Source of the DNA: Roseibium salinum
Lineage (GTDB): Bacteria; Pseudomonadota; Alphaproteobacteria; Rhizobiales; Stappiaceae
Assembly: GCF_026240905.1 (NCBI RefSeq)
Contig: NZ_JAPEVI010000002.1
Location: 310,001-374,000 of the forward strand
Direction: 5' to 3'
Length of the DNA: 64,000 nt
Made by a program: the position numbers and the translations under genes. Each line of letters begins with the position of its first letter. The first letter of the stretch is position 1. The notes under the pieces were generated by a model that saw only the letters and a program-made list of their open reading frames with translations, was not told the DNA's origin and ran no database searches. Positions 24,967 through 33,538 of this stretch are shown here, one piece after another.

Positions 24967-26040
24967 CTAACCTTCCGGCCGGATTGTTGCCCTCAACCAC
25001 CGCAGAACCAGCGACTCCTCCTTGTCCAGCCCGCTCAAGGGCTTGCGGTAGCGGCGGCGAAGTTCGTTGATTTCGTCGCCCAGGGTCCCCGCTTCCCAGG
25101 CGTCCAGGACTGCCGGGTGTATGTAGCCCTTTCGGCAGACCGTCCGCGTGTTCCGCAACTCCTGCGCAACACGGTCGATTATCCGATTGGCCGCGATGGT
25201 CCGCCTGCGCTTTGCCGACGGGCACTCGGCGTCGGCCAGCAGAACGGTCGCCAGCGATGTCGCTGCCCAGGTGCGGAAGTGTTTGGAGGTGAACTCCTCT
25301 CCGGCGGCCTCGCGAATGTAATCGTTCACGTCATGGGAGTGGATGGGAACACGGGTCTTGCCGTCGACATACTGAAACAGGTGCTGCCCCGGCAGATCCT
25401 CGATCGTGGCGATGATCCGGGCGATGCGGCGGTCCACGAGTTTCAGCTTCCACTCACGGCCGGACTTGCCCCGGAAGGCAAAGCGGACAGACGAACTGCT
25501 CGTGGCCACGTGTTGCGAACGGAGCGTGGTCAGCCCGAAACTCCGGTTCTCCCGCCGGTAGCTGTCGTTGCCGACGCGGATCAGGGTCTTGTCGAGGAGC
25601 CGCACGACCACCGCCAACACCTTCTCCCGCGGGAGGCCCGGGCGGGAGAGATCCGTGTCGACGCGCGCACGCAGCGCCGGCAGGCGCTCGGCAAAGTCGA
25701 CCAGGCTGGCGAACTTGACCGCGTCGCGAAAGGCAGTCCAATCCGGATGATAGCGGTACTGTTTCCGTCCGCGCTGGTCACGTCCGGTTGCCTGGATATG
25801 CCCGTTGGCGAGCGGACAGATCCAGACATCCGTCCAGGCCGGCGGTATCGCCAGGGAACGGATGCGTTTGAGTACTTCAGGATCCTTCACCCGCGAGCCG
25901 TCGGGCCGCTTGTAGGTGAAGCCCCTGCCCGCCCTGCGCCGGACGATCCCGGCATCGGTATCGCACACATGCACAAGCTGCGGATCATCCTGAAGATCTG
26001 TCAGGAACGGAACGGTATTCGCGGCTGGACTTATATCCAT
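24967..26040 (-). CDS. DNA topoisomerase IB (bacterial/poxvirus type)
   Basis: This enzyme relaxes supercoils by nicking one strand through a 3'-phosphotyrosine. It has about 357 residues. The N-terminal part shows YKRPDGSRVKDPEVLKRIRSL and IPPAWTDVWICP; the catalytic part has TLIRVGNDSYRRENRSFGLTTL, FRGKSGREWKLKLVDRRI and HDVNDYIREAAGEEFTSKHFRTW. The active tyrosine is probably in KGYIHPAVLDAW. I prefer ATG 26040, which has GGAAG upstream; 26052 is possible. It ends 26 bases from the shared terminator. Confidence 0.9.
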   Translation of the reverse strand: MDISPAANTVPFLTDLQDDPQLVHVCDTDAGIVRRRAGRGFTYKRPDGSRVKDPEVLKRIRSLAIPPAWTDVWICPLANGHIQATGRDQRGRKQYRYHPDWTAFRDAVKFASLVDFAERLPALRARVDTDLSRPGLPREKVLAVVVRLLDKTLIRVGNDSYRRENRSFGLTTLRSQHVATSSSSVRFAFRGKSGREWKLKLVDRRIARIIATIEDLPGQHLFQYVDGKTRVPIHSHDVNDYIREAAGEEFTSKHFRTWAATSLATVLLADAECPSAKRRRTIAANRIIDRVAQELRNTRTVCRKGYIHPAVLDAWEAGTLGDEINELRRRYRKPLSGLDKEESLVLRWLRATIRPEG

Positions 26041-26083
26041 GGCTTCCGACATCGTTGGAAAAAGGAACGCGGTGATGCCGTTA

Positions 26084-26109
26084 AAAGCCGAGGGCGGAGA
26101 TTTGGTTCC
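26084..26109 (-). promoter_or_regulatory. Possible EcfG-type promoter of the topoisomerase IB gene
   Basis: On the minus strand GGAAC (26109-26105), 17 bases, CTTT (26087-26084). The TT core is kept but the -10 deviates from CGTT. The start codon is 32 or 44 bases downstream. Confidence 0.35.
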
Positions 26110-26165
26110 CGGCCCCGGATGCCGGCGGCCAGTCAAAAAATCCGGCGTCGCAGGCTTCATCAGAG

Positions 26166-26190
26166 GGAACTTAAGGGCGCCTCCGTGGTT
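26166..26190 (+). promoter_or_regulatory. Possible EcfG-type promoter upstream of the CtaG-like gene
   Basis: GGAAC (26166-26170), 16 bases, GGTT (26187-26190). If used, the message would start only a few bases before ATG 26199 or about 26 bases before ATG 26223. Confidence 0.35.
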
Positions 26191-26198
26191 CAACGTCC

Positions 26199-26768
26199 AT
26201 GAGTGGAGCGCTCTCAATACAAATGACCACGCATATTCTTGCGATGAACGTCGTCGCGCCTCTTGCGGTGTGGCTGTGGCCCGTGGTGCGCAGACGGACC
26301 GCGGCACTCTCCTACGGCGTTGTCGCGGCAGCCGGTCTGCAGCTTGCGCTCATGTGGGGCTGGCACATGCCGGAGGCCATGCGGTCAGCCGCCTCCCATC
26401 CGGCGCTCGCCGCTGCCATGCATGCCTCCTTGTTTCTTTCGGCATTGCTGTTCTGGGGAGCGGTGTTCCAGGAGATGGACCGGGCTCCGTGGCGGTCACT
26501 CGCGGCACTGCTCCTCACGGGCAAGTTCTTCTGTCTTCTGGGAATTCTGCTCGTCTTCGCCCCCCGGCCCCTCTATGCGTCCGCCCAAGCGCCCCTGGGA
26601 TCTATTGCCGGCGTTCTCGCGGACCAGCAGATGGCCGGGCTCCTGATGATCATCGCCTGTCCCGTAACCTATGTGCTCGGCAGCATCCTCATAGTCCGCC
26701 GCTGGATGGTGGTGGACGAGATTGCCGGCGGATGGCGCCCGGTATCCGTTCACGGTGATCATGACTGA
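26199..26768 (+). CDS. ctaG: Cytochrome c oxidase assembly protein, CtaG/caa3 family
   Basis: This 189-residue integral membrane protein belongs to the Caa3_CtaG family, whose members help copper delivery or assembly of caa3-type oxidases. About five helices are seen; HILAMNVVAPLAVWLWP near the start, MWGWHMPEAM, and HASLFLSALLFWGAVFQ are typical. The C-terminal half has DQQMAGLLMIIACPVTYV. Start 26199 keeps the LSIQMTTHILAMN segment seen in relatives; ATG 26223 is an alternative. It heads the oxidase gene group, 132 bases before the cytochrome gene. Confidence 0.85.
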   Translation: MSGALSIQMTTHILAMNVVAPLAVWLWPVVRRRTAALSYGVVAAAGLQLALMWGWHMPEAMRSAASHPALAAAMHASLFLSALLFWGAVFQEMDRAPWRSLAALLLTGKFFCLLGILLVFAPRPLYASAQAPLGSIAGVLADQQMAGLLMIIACPVTYVLGSILIVRRWMVVDEIAGGWRPVSVHGDHD

Positions 26769-26900
26769 TCCGGCAACCCATATCGGGCTGCCGGCCAGGC
26801 AGGTCGCGCGGTGCAGTGCGCCCGGCCGAACGACCCGAACAGGCGGTCAGACCGGGACAAGCCGCCGTGAACCGGCATCAGAACGACCGGAGCGGTAACG

Positions 26901-28001
26901 GTGAATCTTCCGCGTCGACTGACCCCGCAGAATGGTTTCCTCTGGCTGGCCGTCGCCGGCCTTCTCGGGGCCTTCCTGATCGGCATTGTTGCTCTCGTCT
27001 TTGCCATGTCCGGGCTCTACAACGTCTCGGCCGCGGTCAAGCATTTTCAAATCACGGAGAAGCTGATCCAGATCACACTTCACCGCTCGATCTCGTTCCA
27101 CAGCGACGACGAGGTACCGGTCGACCTGAAGGACCAGAACCTCGCCCGGCTGGGCGCCCGGCATTTCGATCTCGGCTGTGCGCCATGTCACGGCGCCCCC
27201 GGCACGCCTGCGAGCGTCGTGATGCAATCGATGTATCCAACCCCTCCCGACCTGACGCGCGCGGTGGACAAATTCACGCCTGGGGAACTGGCCTGGATCA
27301 TCGAGAACGGACTGAAATACACCGGCATGCCCTCCTGGCCCGGGCACGGCAGGAAAGACGAAGTCTGGCCGCTGGTCGCCTTCCTGCATCAATTGCCGGA
27401 TATGGGACTGCGGGAATATTCCCAATATGCCGGCGCCGTCAAAGAAGTCCCTTCGAGCGAACTTTCCTCGTGCAATTCGTGCCACGGCGGGAAAAACCGG
27501 CCGCCGGTGGCGCCCATGGTGCCTTCTCTGTCGGGCCAGAGTGCCACCTATCTCCAGCGTGCGTTGACGGAGTACCGGTCCGGCACACGCCAGAGCGGGA
27601 TGATGGAACCGATAGCGGCGAAACTGGATGATGCGGCGATCCAAAAGCTCGCTAATACCTTTGCCGGGGAGTCCCGTGCGCCACAGGACGCTCCTGCGGT
27701 GGATGGCAACATCGCTCTGGGACAACGGATCGCAACATCCGGCGACCCGCAGAACGCAATACCGGCCTGCCTGTCTTGCCACGGGACAAATGCCTCCGAC
27801 AAGTTCCCCAGGCTGAACGGCCTGTCGCGCACCTATATCACCCGCCAGTTGTCCCTGTTCAAGGCGGGCGTGCGCGACCAGACGGCCTATGGCGCAGTGA
27901 TGGCGACCGTTGCACGCCGGCTGAACCGTGAGCAGATGGACGCTGCCGCCGCCTACTTTGCCTCCACCGCTACCACCCCGGCAGCGGGAGGCGGCCAATG
28001 A
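26901..28001 (+). CDS. Triheme c-type cytochrome
   Basis: A 366-residue membrane-anchored periplasmic cytochrome. An N-terminal helix (about 13-38, LWLAVAGLLGAFLIGIVALVF) anchors it. Three CxxCH heme sites are visible: CAPCH (about 94), CNSCH (about 194) and CLSCH (about 293). The fold looks like one monoheme domain plus a diheme cytochrome c4-like pair. It probably carries electrons to the oxidase encoded next to it. The GTG start at 26901 has GGAG upstream. The stop overlaps ctaC by four bases. Confidence 0.88.
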   Translation: MNLPRRLTPQNGFLWLAVAGLLGAFLIGIVALVFAMSGLYNVSAAVKHFQITEKLIQITLHRSISFHSDDEVPVDLKDQNLARLGARHFDLGCAPCHGAPGTPASVVMQSMYPTPPDLTRAVDKFTPGELAWIIENGLKYTGMPSWPGHGRKDEVWPLVAFLHQLPDMGLREYSQYAGAVKEVPSSELSSCNSCHGGKNRPPVAPMVPSLSGQSATYLQRALTEYRSGTRQSGMMEPIAAKLDDAAIQKLANTFAGESRAPQDAPAVDGNIALGQRIATSGDPQNAIPACLSCHGTNASDKFPRLNGLSRTYITRQLSLFKAGVRDQTAYGAVMATVARRLNREQMDAAAAYFASTATTPAAGGGQ

Positions 28002-28990
28002 CCGGTCTCGCACGGAAGGCACTCACGCTCGGTTCAGCGTCGCTCGCCAGCGGCTGTGGCGGTATCCAGTCGGCCCTCCAGCCGACCGGCCGGGAAGCGG
28101 CCGACGTGGAGCTCCTGTTTATGGTCGTCACCTGGTTGAGTGTCGCCATTACGCTGCTCGTGCTGGCGGCGATCGCCGTCGCGCTGTGGGGGTCCGACGG
28201 CTGGCGCAGCCGGCTCGGGCGCGAATGGCCGATCATCGGCGGCGGCATCGTCCTGCCGGTGCTGGTCCTCTCGGGCCTGCTCGCCTACGGCCTCATCATC
28301 ATGAACATCGGTGCTTCGCGCGCCTCGCGCGCCGAGGGGCCGGGCATAACCGTGATCGGCAAACAATGGTGGTGGAAGGTCGTCTATACCACTGAAGACG
28401 GGCAGCGTGTCGTCAGCGCCAACGAACTCAGGATACCGATCGACAGGCCGGTCGCGCTCAGGCTCGAGACCGAGGACGTGATCCACAGCTTCTGGGTGCC
28501 GCAGCTGGCCGGCAAGCTAGACATGATCCCGGGCCGCACAAACACGCTGACGATCGAGGCGGACGAGCCCGGCATCAGCCGCGGCCAATGCGCGGAATAT
28601 TGCGGCGGCGCCCATGCACTGATGTCGTTCTACGTGGTGGCGATGCCGCCGGACGCCTACGAGGACTGGCTGGCGGCGGAGGCCGCGCCGGCCCAAGAGC
28701 CCGGCGGTGCCGAGGCCCGCGAGGGCAAGACACTGTTCATGGAAAACGGCTGCGGTGGTTGCCACGCGATCCGCGGAACGCAAGCGAAAGGCACGATCGG
28801 CCCGGACCTGACGCATGTCGGCGGTCGCCACTCGCTTGGCGCAGCCACGCTGGCCAATGACGCGGAAGCCTTCGCGAACTGGATCCGGAACAACCAGCGC
28901 ATCAAGCCGGACAACCTCATGCCCGGTTACCGGAACCTGGAGCGCGACGAGCTTTCGGCAATCGCAATCTATCTGGAGGGGCTGGACTGA
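27998..28990 (+). CDS. ctaC: Cytochrome c oxidase subunit II with C-terminal cytochrome c domain (caa3 type)
   Basis: A 330-residue lipoprotein-like subunit II. LASGC near residue 20 is a lipobox. Two helices (about 40-65 and 78-102) anchor it. The CuA site is GQCAEYCGGAHALM, and the electron-entry tryptophans are in GKQWWWKV. After about residue 235 comes a cytochrome c domain with CGGCH and the distal methionine in NLMPGYRNL. This fusion defines caa3 oxidases. It accepts electrons from cytochrome c and passes them to subunit I. Confidence 0.95.
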   Translation: MTGLARKALTLGSASLASGCGGIQSALQPTGREAADVELLFMVVTWLSVAITLLVLAAIAVALWGSDGWRSRLGREWPIIGGGIVLPVLVLSGLLAYGLIIMNIGASRASRAEGPGITVIGKQWWWKVVYTTEDGQRVVSANELRIPIDRPVALRLETEDVIHSFWVPQLAGKLDMIPGRTNTLTIEADEPGISRGQCAEYCGGAHALMSFYVVAMPPDAYEDWLAAEAAPAQEPGGAEAREGKTLFMENGCGGCHAIRGTQAKGTIGPDLTHVGGRHSLGAATLANDAEAFANWIRNNQRIKPDNLMPGYRNLERDELSAIAIYLEGLD

Positions 28991-28991
28991 C

Positions 28992-31529
28992 ATGAGCCGG
29001 ACGGAAGACACGCTTCCCAATCCCGAGCCCCGCTCCGAAGCGGAGGTGGAAGAGCTTCGCCGTATCTGGGCAACGCCCGGCGGCTTCAAGCTCGTCACCG
29101 CCGTGAACAACACGGTGATCGGCCTCCTTTACATCGGCACCGCCTTCCTGATGTTCCTTCTGGCCGGCGGGCTGGCGCTGCTGATGCGCACGCAGCTCGC
29201 GGTGCCGGAGAACGATTTCATCGGCCAGGACCTCTACAACCAGATGTTCACGGTGCACGGCACGACGATGATGTTCCTGTTCGCCGTGCCGGCCGTGGAG
29301 GCCCTGGGCGTGATGCTCCTGCCACAGATGCTTGCCGCCCGCGACCTTCCCTTCCCCCGCCTCAGCGCATTCGCCATCTGGGCCTATGTTGTGGGCGGGC
29401 TGGTGTTCTTTTCCACCATCTTCTACGACCTCGCGCCCAAGGGCGGCTGGTTCATGTACACGCCGCTGACGCTCAAGGAGTTCTCTCCCGGCGACAATGC
29501 CGATTTCTGGCTGCTCGGAATCGGTTTCATCGAAATCTCCGCCATTGCCGGGGCGATCGAGATCGTGGTCGGCACGCTGCGCACGCGCCCGCCCGGCATG
29601 TCGCTGACCAAGATGCCGATCTTCGCCTGGTCGATGCTGATCTTCGCGGCGATGATCATGTTCGCCTTTCCGGCGGTCATTCTCGGCACCATGCTGCTCG
29701 AGATCGAGCGCTCCTTCGGCTGGCCGTTCTTCACCGCCGCAAAGGGCGGCGACCCGCTTCTGTGGCAGCATCTCTTCTGGTTCTTCGGCCATCCCGAGGT
29801 CTACATCATTTTCCTTCCCGCCGCCGGCCTTGTGTCGATGATCGTCCCGGCGATGGCACAGCGCCCGCTGATCGGCTACAGGCTGATCGTCGTGGCGCTG
29901 GTCGGCACCGGCTTCTTTTCCTTCGGCCTGTGGGTGCACCACATGTTCACCACAGGCATCCCGTCGCTGAGCCTGGCCTTCTTCTCGGCGGCCAGCATGG
30001 CGGTCGCGGTTCCCTCCGGCATCCAGGTGTTTTCCTGGATCGCCACCATGGCGGCCAGCAAGGGACGTTTCCGCATCACGACACCATCACTCTTCGTGCT
30101 CGGTTTTCTGGCGATTTTCACTATCGGCGGGCTGACCGGCGTGATGGTGGCCATCGTTCCGCTCGATTTTCAGGTGCACGATTCCTACTTCGTCGTCGCC
30201 CATTTTCACTACGTGCTGATCGGCGGCATGGTCTTTCCGCTCTTTGCCACCTTCTACTACTGGATGCCGATGGCGACCGGCAGGCTGCTGTCCGAGAGAG
30301 CCGGGCGATGGGTGTTCTGGCTGATGTTCGCCGGCTTCAACATCTCCTTTTTCCCCATGCACCTTACCGGGCTGAAAGGCATGCCGCGCCGCGTGTGGAC
30401 CTATCCGGAGGGGGTCGGCTGGGACTGGCTCAACATGGTCTCCACGATCGGCGCCTATGTGCTTGCGGCCGGTGTCGCGGTCTTCGTCGTCGATGTCGCG
30501 CGAAGCCTGCGCCGCCCGGCCGATGCGCCGGACAATCCGTGGAACGCGGGAACGCTCGAATGGCTTCCGAACGACGTCTATTCGACGCGCAGCATTCCCC
30601 TTATCACCAGCCGCGAGCCGCTGTGGGACCAGCCGGACCTGCCGCGCCAGGTGCGTTCAGGCCAGCACTTCCTGCCCAATGCGCCGACAGGCGGGCGGGA
30701 AACGATCGTCACCTCGGCGATCGAGGCGAGACCGCAATACATCATCCAGATGCCCGGTCCCGGATGGGAACACCTCGTCGCCGCCGTGTTCACCGCGGCG
30801 TTCTTCCTGCTTCTGACCGTCAAGATCGTCGTGCCCGCCATTGTCTGCGGCGTGATCGCCGTTGCCGCATGCCTGGTGTGGGTCTGGGGGCTCGACCCCG
30901 GGCCATCCAAGGGGTCGGTGGAGATCGGCGGGGGACTGACCGTGCCAACCTATGCCAGCGGCCCCTCTTCACATTCCTGGTGGGCGATGGTGGTGCTGGT
31001 CTTCGTGGCAGGCTCTCTCTATGTCGCCTTCATCTTTTCCTATCTCTACCTGTGGGTCGTCTCCCCGGACATCTGGGCGCCGCAGGGCTCACCATCCCTG
31101 CCGCCGCTCTTCTGGCCGGTGGCCGGAGCCGTTCTTGCGTGTGGCGGCGCAGCGGCCATGAAAGCCGCAGGAAGACTGCTGCCGGAGCCCGGCACGGGCG
31201 GTGCAACGGCACCCCTGCTCAATTGCGTTGGCGCCCTTGCGCTGGCGGGAGCCGTGGTTCTTGAGGTTTACGGCCATTGGCAGACCGGGTTGCGCCCGAC
31301 CGAAAACGCCTATGGCGCCCTCGTCTACATGCAGAGTGCTCTCAACGGACAAGTCGCCTTCGTGATCCTGATCATGAGCGGCTTTGCGATCGCGCGCATG
31401 CTGACCGGCAGGCTGGACCGGGTCCGCCGGGTCAGCTTCGACAATTGCGCGGTGCTCTACTACTACGCCGCAGCCCAGCTTCTGTTCGGGCTGCTTCTGA
31501 TCCACGGGTTTCCAAGGGGCGCGGCATAG
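28992..31529 (+). CDS. ctaD: Cytochrome c oxidase subunit I + III fusion (caa3-type terminal oxidase)
   Basis: An 845-residue membrane protein joining subunit I (about 1-560) and a subunit III-like part (about 640-845). In subunit I the heme and CuB histidines are in FTVHGTTMMF, FGHPEVYI, VHHMFTTG and HFHYVLIGG. GHPEVYI has the glutamate of the D-channel, as in A1-type heme-copper oxidases. The fusion makes a separate ctaE gene unnecessary. It reduces oxygen to water while pumping protons. The ATG is at 28992; earlier in-frame starts overlap ctaC. Confidence 0.93.
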   Translation: MSRTEDTLPNPEPRSEAEVEELRRIWATPGGFKLVTAVNNTVIGLLYIGTAFLMFLLAGGLALLMRTQLAVPENDFIGQDLYNQMFTVHGTTMMFLFAVPAVEALGVMLLPQMLAARDLPFPRLSAFAIWAYVVGGLVFFSTIFYDLAPKGGWFMYTPLTLKEFSPGDNADFWLLGIGFIEISAIAGAIEIVVGTLRTRPPGMSLTKMPIFAWSMLIFAAMIMFAFPAVILGTMLLEIERSFGWPFFTAAKGGDPLLWQHLFWFFGHPEVYIIFLPAAGLVSMIVPAMAQRPLIGYRLIVVALVGTGFFSFGLWVHHMFTTGIPSLSLAFFSAASMAVAVPSGIQVFSWIATMAASKGRFRITTPSLFVLGFLAIFTIGGLTGVMVAIVPLDFQVHDSYFVVAHFHYVLIGGMVFPLFATFYYWMPMATGRLLSERAGRWVFWLMFAGFNISFFPMHLTGLKGMPRRVWTYPEGVGWDWLNMVSTIGAYVLAAGVAVFVVDVARSLRRPADAPDNPWNAGTLEWLPNDVYSTRSIPLITSREPLWDQPDLPRQVRSGQHFLPNAPTGGRETIVTSAIEARPQYIIQMPGPGWEHLVAAVFTAAFFLLLTVKIVVPAIVCGVIAVAACLVWVWGLDPGPSKGSVEIGGGLTVPTYASGPSSHSWWAMVVLVFVAGSLYVAFIFSYLYLWVVSPDIWAPQGSPSLPPLFWPVAGAVLACGGAAAMKAAGRLLPEPGTGGATAPLLNCVGALALAGAVVLEVYGHWQTGLRPTENAYGALVYMQSALNGQVAFVILIMSGFAIARMLTGRLDRVRRVSFDNCAVLYYYAAAQLLFGLLLIHGFPRGAA

Positions 31530-31913
31530 ATGGCAAAGGACGGCAACTTCTTTCGATCCGGGCGCGAACCTTCCACCGCCGGAACACTGGTTTTCCTGAT
31601 GTTCGGACCCTTGGTGTGGGCCGGCCACCTTACCATCGTTTATGGCGGGCACACGCTCCTGTGCCTGCGCGGCGAGCTGGCCGGCGTGGCCGACGTCTAT
31701 GTTCTGACAATCACGGCCGCAGCCGTGTTGATCCTTGGCGCGTTCGTGTTCCGGATTGCGAGTTGGGAGCGGGTGATGGGGCTCCTGACCGGCGAAGATG
31801 CGAACAGGACCACCCGCCGTACTGCCCGCCTGCTCGCCATCCTGTCGCTGATCGCAGTTCTGTGGAGCGGCGCAACGGTGGGATTGGTGGCCGCCTGCGT
31901 GCAAGGCCGGTGA
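31530..31913 (+). CDS. Small membrane protein of the oxidase operon
   Basis: A 127-residue protein with about three hydrophobic helices (about 15-35, 52-76, 96-120). I do not recognise a characterised family; similar small membrane proteins end caa3 operons in Rhizobiales. The ATG directly follows the stop of the fused oxidase gene. A role in oxidase stability or assembly is inference from position only. Confidence 0.7.
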   Translation: MAKDGNFFRSGREPSTAGTLVFLMFGPLVWAGHLTIVYGGHTLLCLRGELAGVADVYVLTITAAAVLILGAFVFRIASWERVMGLLTGEDANRTTRRTARLLAILSLIAVLWSGATVGLVAACVQGR

Positions 31914-31954
31914 GACAGGTTGTCCAGCAAAAGACGGTCCGAAGGCACCGGCGA

Positions 31955-31979
31955 GGAACCTATGCGCGCGCCAGCGGTT
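31955..31979 (+). promoter_or_regulatory. EcfG-type promoter candidate upstream of small ORF and udgX
   Basis: GGAAC (31955-31959), 16 bases, GGTT (31976-31979). It keeps the GGAAC-N18-TT core. The 53-residue ORF starts 48 bases downstream, then udgX. Confidence 0.45.
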
Positions 31980-32026
31980 GTTTTCCTAAACACCCCAATT
32001 CGGGCTGAACAACCAGCGAGGCCAAG

Positions 32027-32188
32027 ATGATTATATCCGACATTCTCTGGTTTGCGGCTGTTGCGCTGGGGCCGCTGGCACTCGCAGCCGCCATAATCTA
32101 CGCGATCTTCAGGCGCAGACGGCTCACGAGGAGCGAGCGCGAGCGCCAGAAGCGCGGTGTTCGGCACCTTTACAAGGACGAGCCGTAG
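32027..32188 (+). CDS. 53-residue single-pass membrane protein
   Basis: A short gene: ATG 32027 to TAG 32186-32188. It encodes one hydrophobic helix (about residues 7-27, FAAVALGPLALAAAIIYAIF), then a strongly basic tail (RRRRLTRSERERQKRG) and the end RHLYKDEP. GAGG lies 7-10 bases before the ATG. Such small helix-plus-basic-tail proteins are common in Rhizobiales but uncharacterised. It ends 4 bases before the udgX start, so the two are likely co-expressed. Confidence 0.6.
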   Translation: MIISDILWFAAVALGPLALAAAIIYAIFRRRRLTRSERERQKRGVRHLYKDEP

Positions 32189-32192
32189 TCCC

Positions 32193-32789
32193 ATGTCGGA
32201 GGCAAGCTCCCTGAAGGAACTGGCGGAAGCGGAAGCCGAATGCCGCCGCTGCCCACTGTGGCGCGACGCCACGCAGGCTGTGCCAGGAGCCGGCCGACGG
32301 AATGCGCGGCTGATGCTGATCGGCGAACAGCCGGGCGACAAGGAAGATCTTGCCGGCGAACCGTTCGTCGGCCCGGCAGGGGCTATCCTCAACAAGGCGA
32401 TGGCCGACGCGGGCCTATCGCGCGAGGAAATCTTCCTCACCAATAGCGTGAAGCATTTCAAGCATGAGCAGCGCGGCAAGCGCCGTCTGCACAAGAGGCC
32501 GAATGCCGGCGAGATCGACCAGTGTCGCTGGTGGCTGGGCCTGGAGCTGCGGCTGGTCCGGCCGAAACTGGCGGTGGCGCTCGGTGCGACGGCTTTTCGC
32601 GGCGTTGCGGGACGACCGGGCAGGATTTCCGACTTGCGCGGCCGCGTCCTGGACGACGTCTGCGAGGTTCCCGTGTTTGTCACGGTGCATCCCTCATTCC
32701 TGCTGCGCATTCGCGACAACCGCGAAAGCGCGTACCGGCAGTTCGTCCGCGATCTGGAGGCGTGTGGACGACTGGCCGCGCAGATGTAG
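32193..32789 (+). CDS. udgX: UdgX-type uracil-DNA glycosylase
   Basis: A 198-residue protein of the uracil-DNA glycosylase superfamily. Motif 1 reads GEQPGDKEDLAGEPFVGPAG, and VHPSFLLR is motif 3. After NSVKHFKHEQRG comes KRRLHKRP, the insertion typical of UdgX. In the characterised mycobacterial UdgX a histidine of this loop makes a covalent bond with the abasic site after uracil excision; the histidine is present here. The four cysteine positions for an iron-sulphur cluster fit CRRC and later C residues. The ATG at 32193 is chosen because the homology starts at about residue 8. Confidence 0.88.
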   Translation: MSEASSLKELAEAEAECRRCPLWRDATQAVPGAGRRNARLMLIGEQPGDKEDLAGEPFVGPAGAILNKAMADAGLSREEIFLTNSVKHFKHEQRGKRRLHKRPNAGEIDQCRWWLGLELRLVRPKLAVALGATAFRGVAGRPGRISDLRGRVLDDVCEVPVFVTVHPSFLLRIRDNRESAYRQFVRDLEACGRLAAQM

Positions 32790-32907
32790 CGTCTCTGCGC
32801 GCTGTCCATGAAAAACCGCCGTGTCCGGCGAAGTGTCGAAACGTGGCGTGGCTCGCCTCATCTCTTCGCACACTCGCCGCTCGGAATGAGGCTCGCTCGC
32901 GCCAGCT

Positions 32908-33396
32908 TCAGACAGCCTCGCGCTGGAGATAGGTTGTCGTGACTTCAGTGAGGTTTTCGATAAGCCACGCCGCCATGGTTTCTTCTTCGCGCTGTATGTC
33001 CTCGCACACTTTGGCGGTTTTTGCGTCACCGGCCACCCGGGCGGCAGCTGCAAGGATCTTGTAGGCTGCGATCTCCATATGCTCGAACGTGTAGCTTGCC
33101 AGTGCGCTCTTGACGACCTCATCGGAGACGAACATGCCGCTGAAGGTCTGCAGACCGGCGGTAAACTTGCCGGCAGCGTCCTTCATACCCGACGTGCTGG
33201 TACCGCGGGCCTTTAGGCAATCCTCAAGGCGTTCGCGCTGCGACTGGGTTTCCGAGATGTGCTGCTGAATGCGCGCCTTCAGTTCGGGAAAGTTCTCGAT
33301 CCGGTCCGCCTGTGCTTTCAGCACCTGTTCCGCCTGTTCTTCCATCGCGTGGGCATCGCGCAGCCACTGGTTCAAGGTCTCGTTGATATCGGCCAT
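32908..33396 (-). CDS. DUF892 (YciE/YciF) ferritin-like protein
   Basis: A 162-residue, all-helical protein of the DUF892 ferritin-like family. Metal-ligand-like glutamates and histidines occur in HAMEEQAEQVL, HISETQSQRERLE, YTFEHMEIAAYK and REEETMAAWL. Members are induced by osmotic, oxidative or general stress; their chemistry is poorly known. Start 33396 has GAGGA upstream; the frame upstream has no homology. A stress-type promoter candidate lies in front of it. Confidence 0.9.
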   Translation of the reverse strand: MADINETLNQWLRDAHAMEEQAEQVLKAQADRIENFPELKARIQQHISETQSQRERLEDCLKARGTSTSGMKDAAGKFTAGLQTFSGMFVSDEVVKSALASYTFEHMEIAAYKILAAAARVAGDAKTAKVCEDIQREEETMAAWLIENLTEVTTTYLQREAV

Positions 33397-33432
33397 GTCG
33401 GTGTTCCTCGCGTTGCAGCTTGATGTCAGTCC

Positions 33433-33457
33433 AACAGCCGTGGCGCCGATTGGTTCC
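33433..33457 (-). promoter_or_regulatory. EcfG-type promoter candidate of the DUF892 gene
   Basis: On the minus strand GGAAC (33457-33453), 16 bases, TGTT (33436-33433). One base differs from CGTT. The start codon is 37 bases downstream. Confidence 0.55.
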
Positions 33458-33501
33458 CCGTTTCCCGTTGGAGCGCGCTGACGGAGGACCTGCCGGTTGA
33501 G

Positions 33502-33526
33502 GGAACCGGAACCGTGCCCGTGCGTT
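33502..33526 (+). promoter_or_regulatory. EcfG-type general stress promoter, perfect match
   Basis: GGAAC (33502-33506), 16 bases, CGTT (33523-33526). The next start codon (33539) is only 12 bases after the box, so the message would be almost leaderless. It faces away from the DUF892 promoter 45 bases away. Confidence 0.65.
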
Positions 33527-33538
33527 TGATCGACAATC

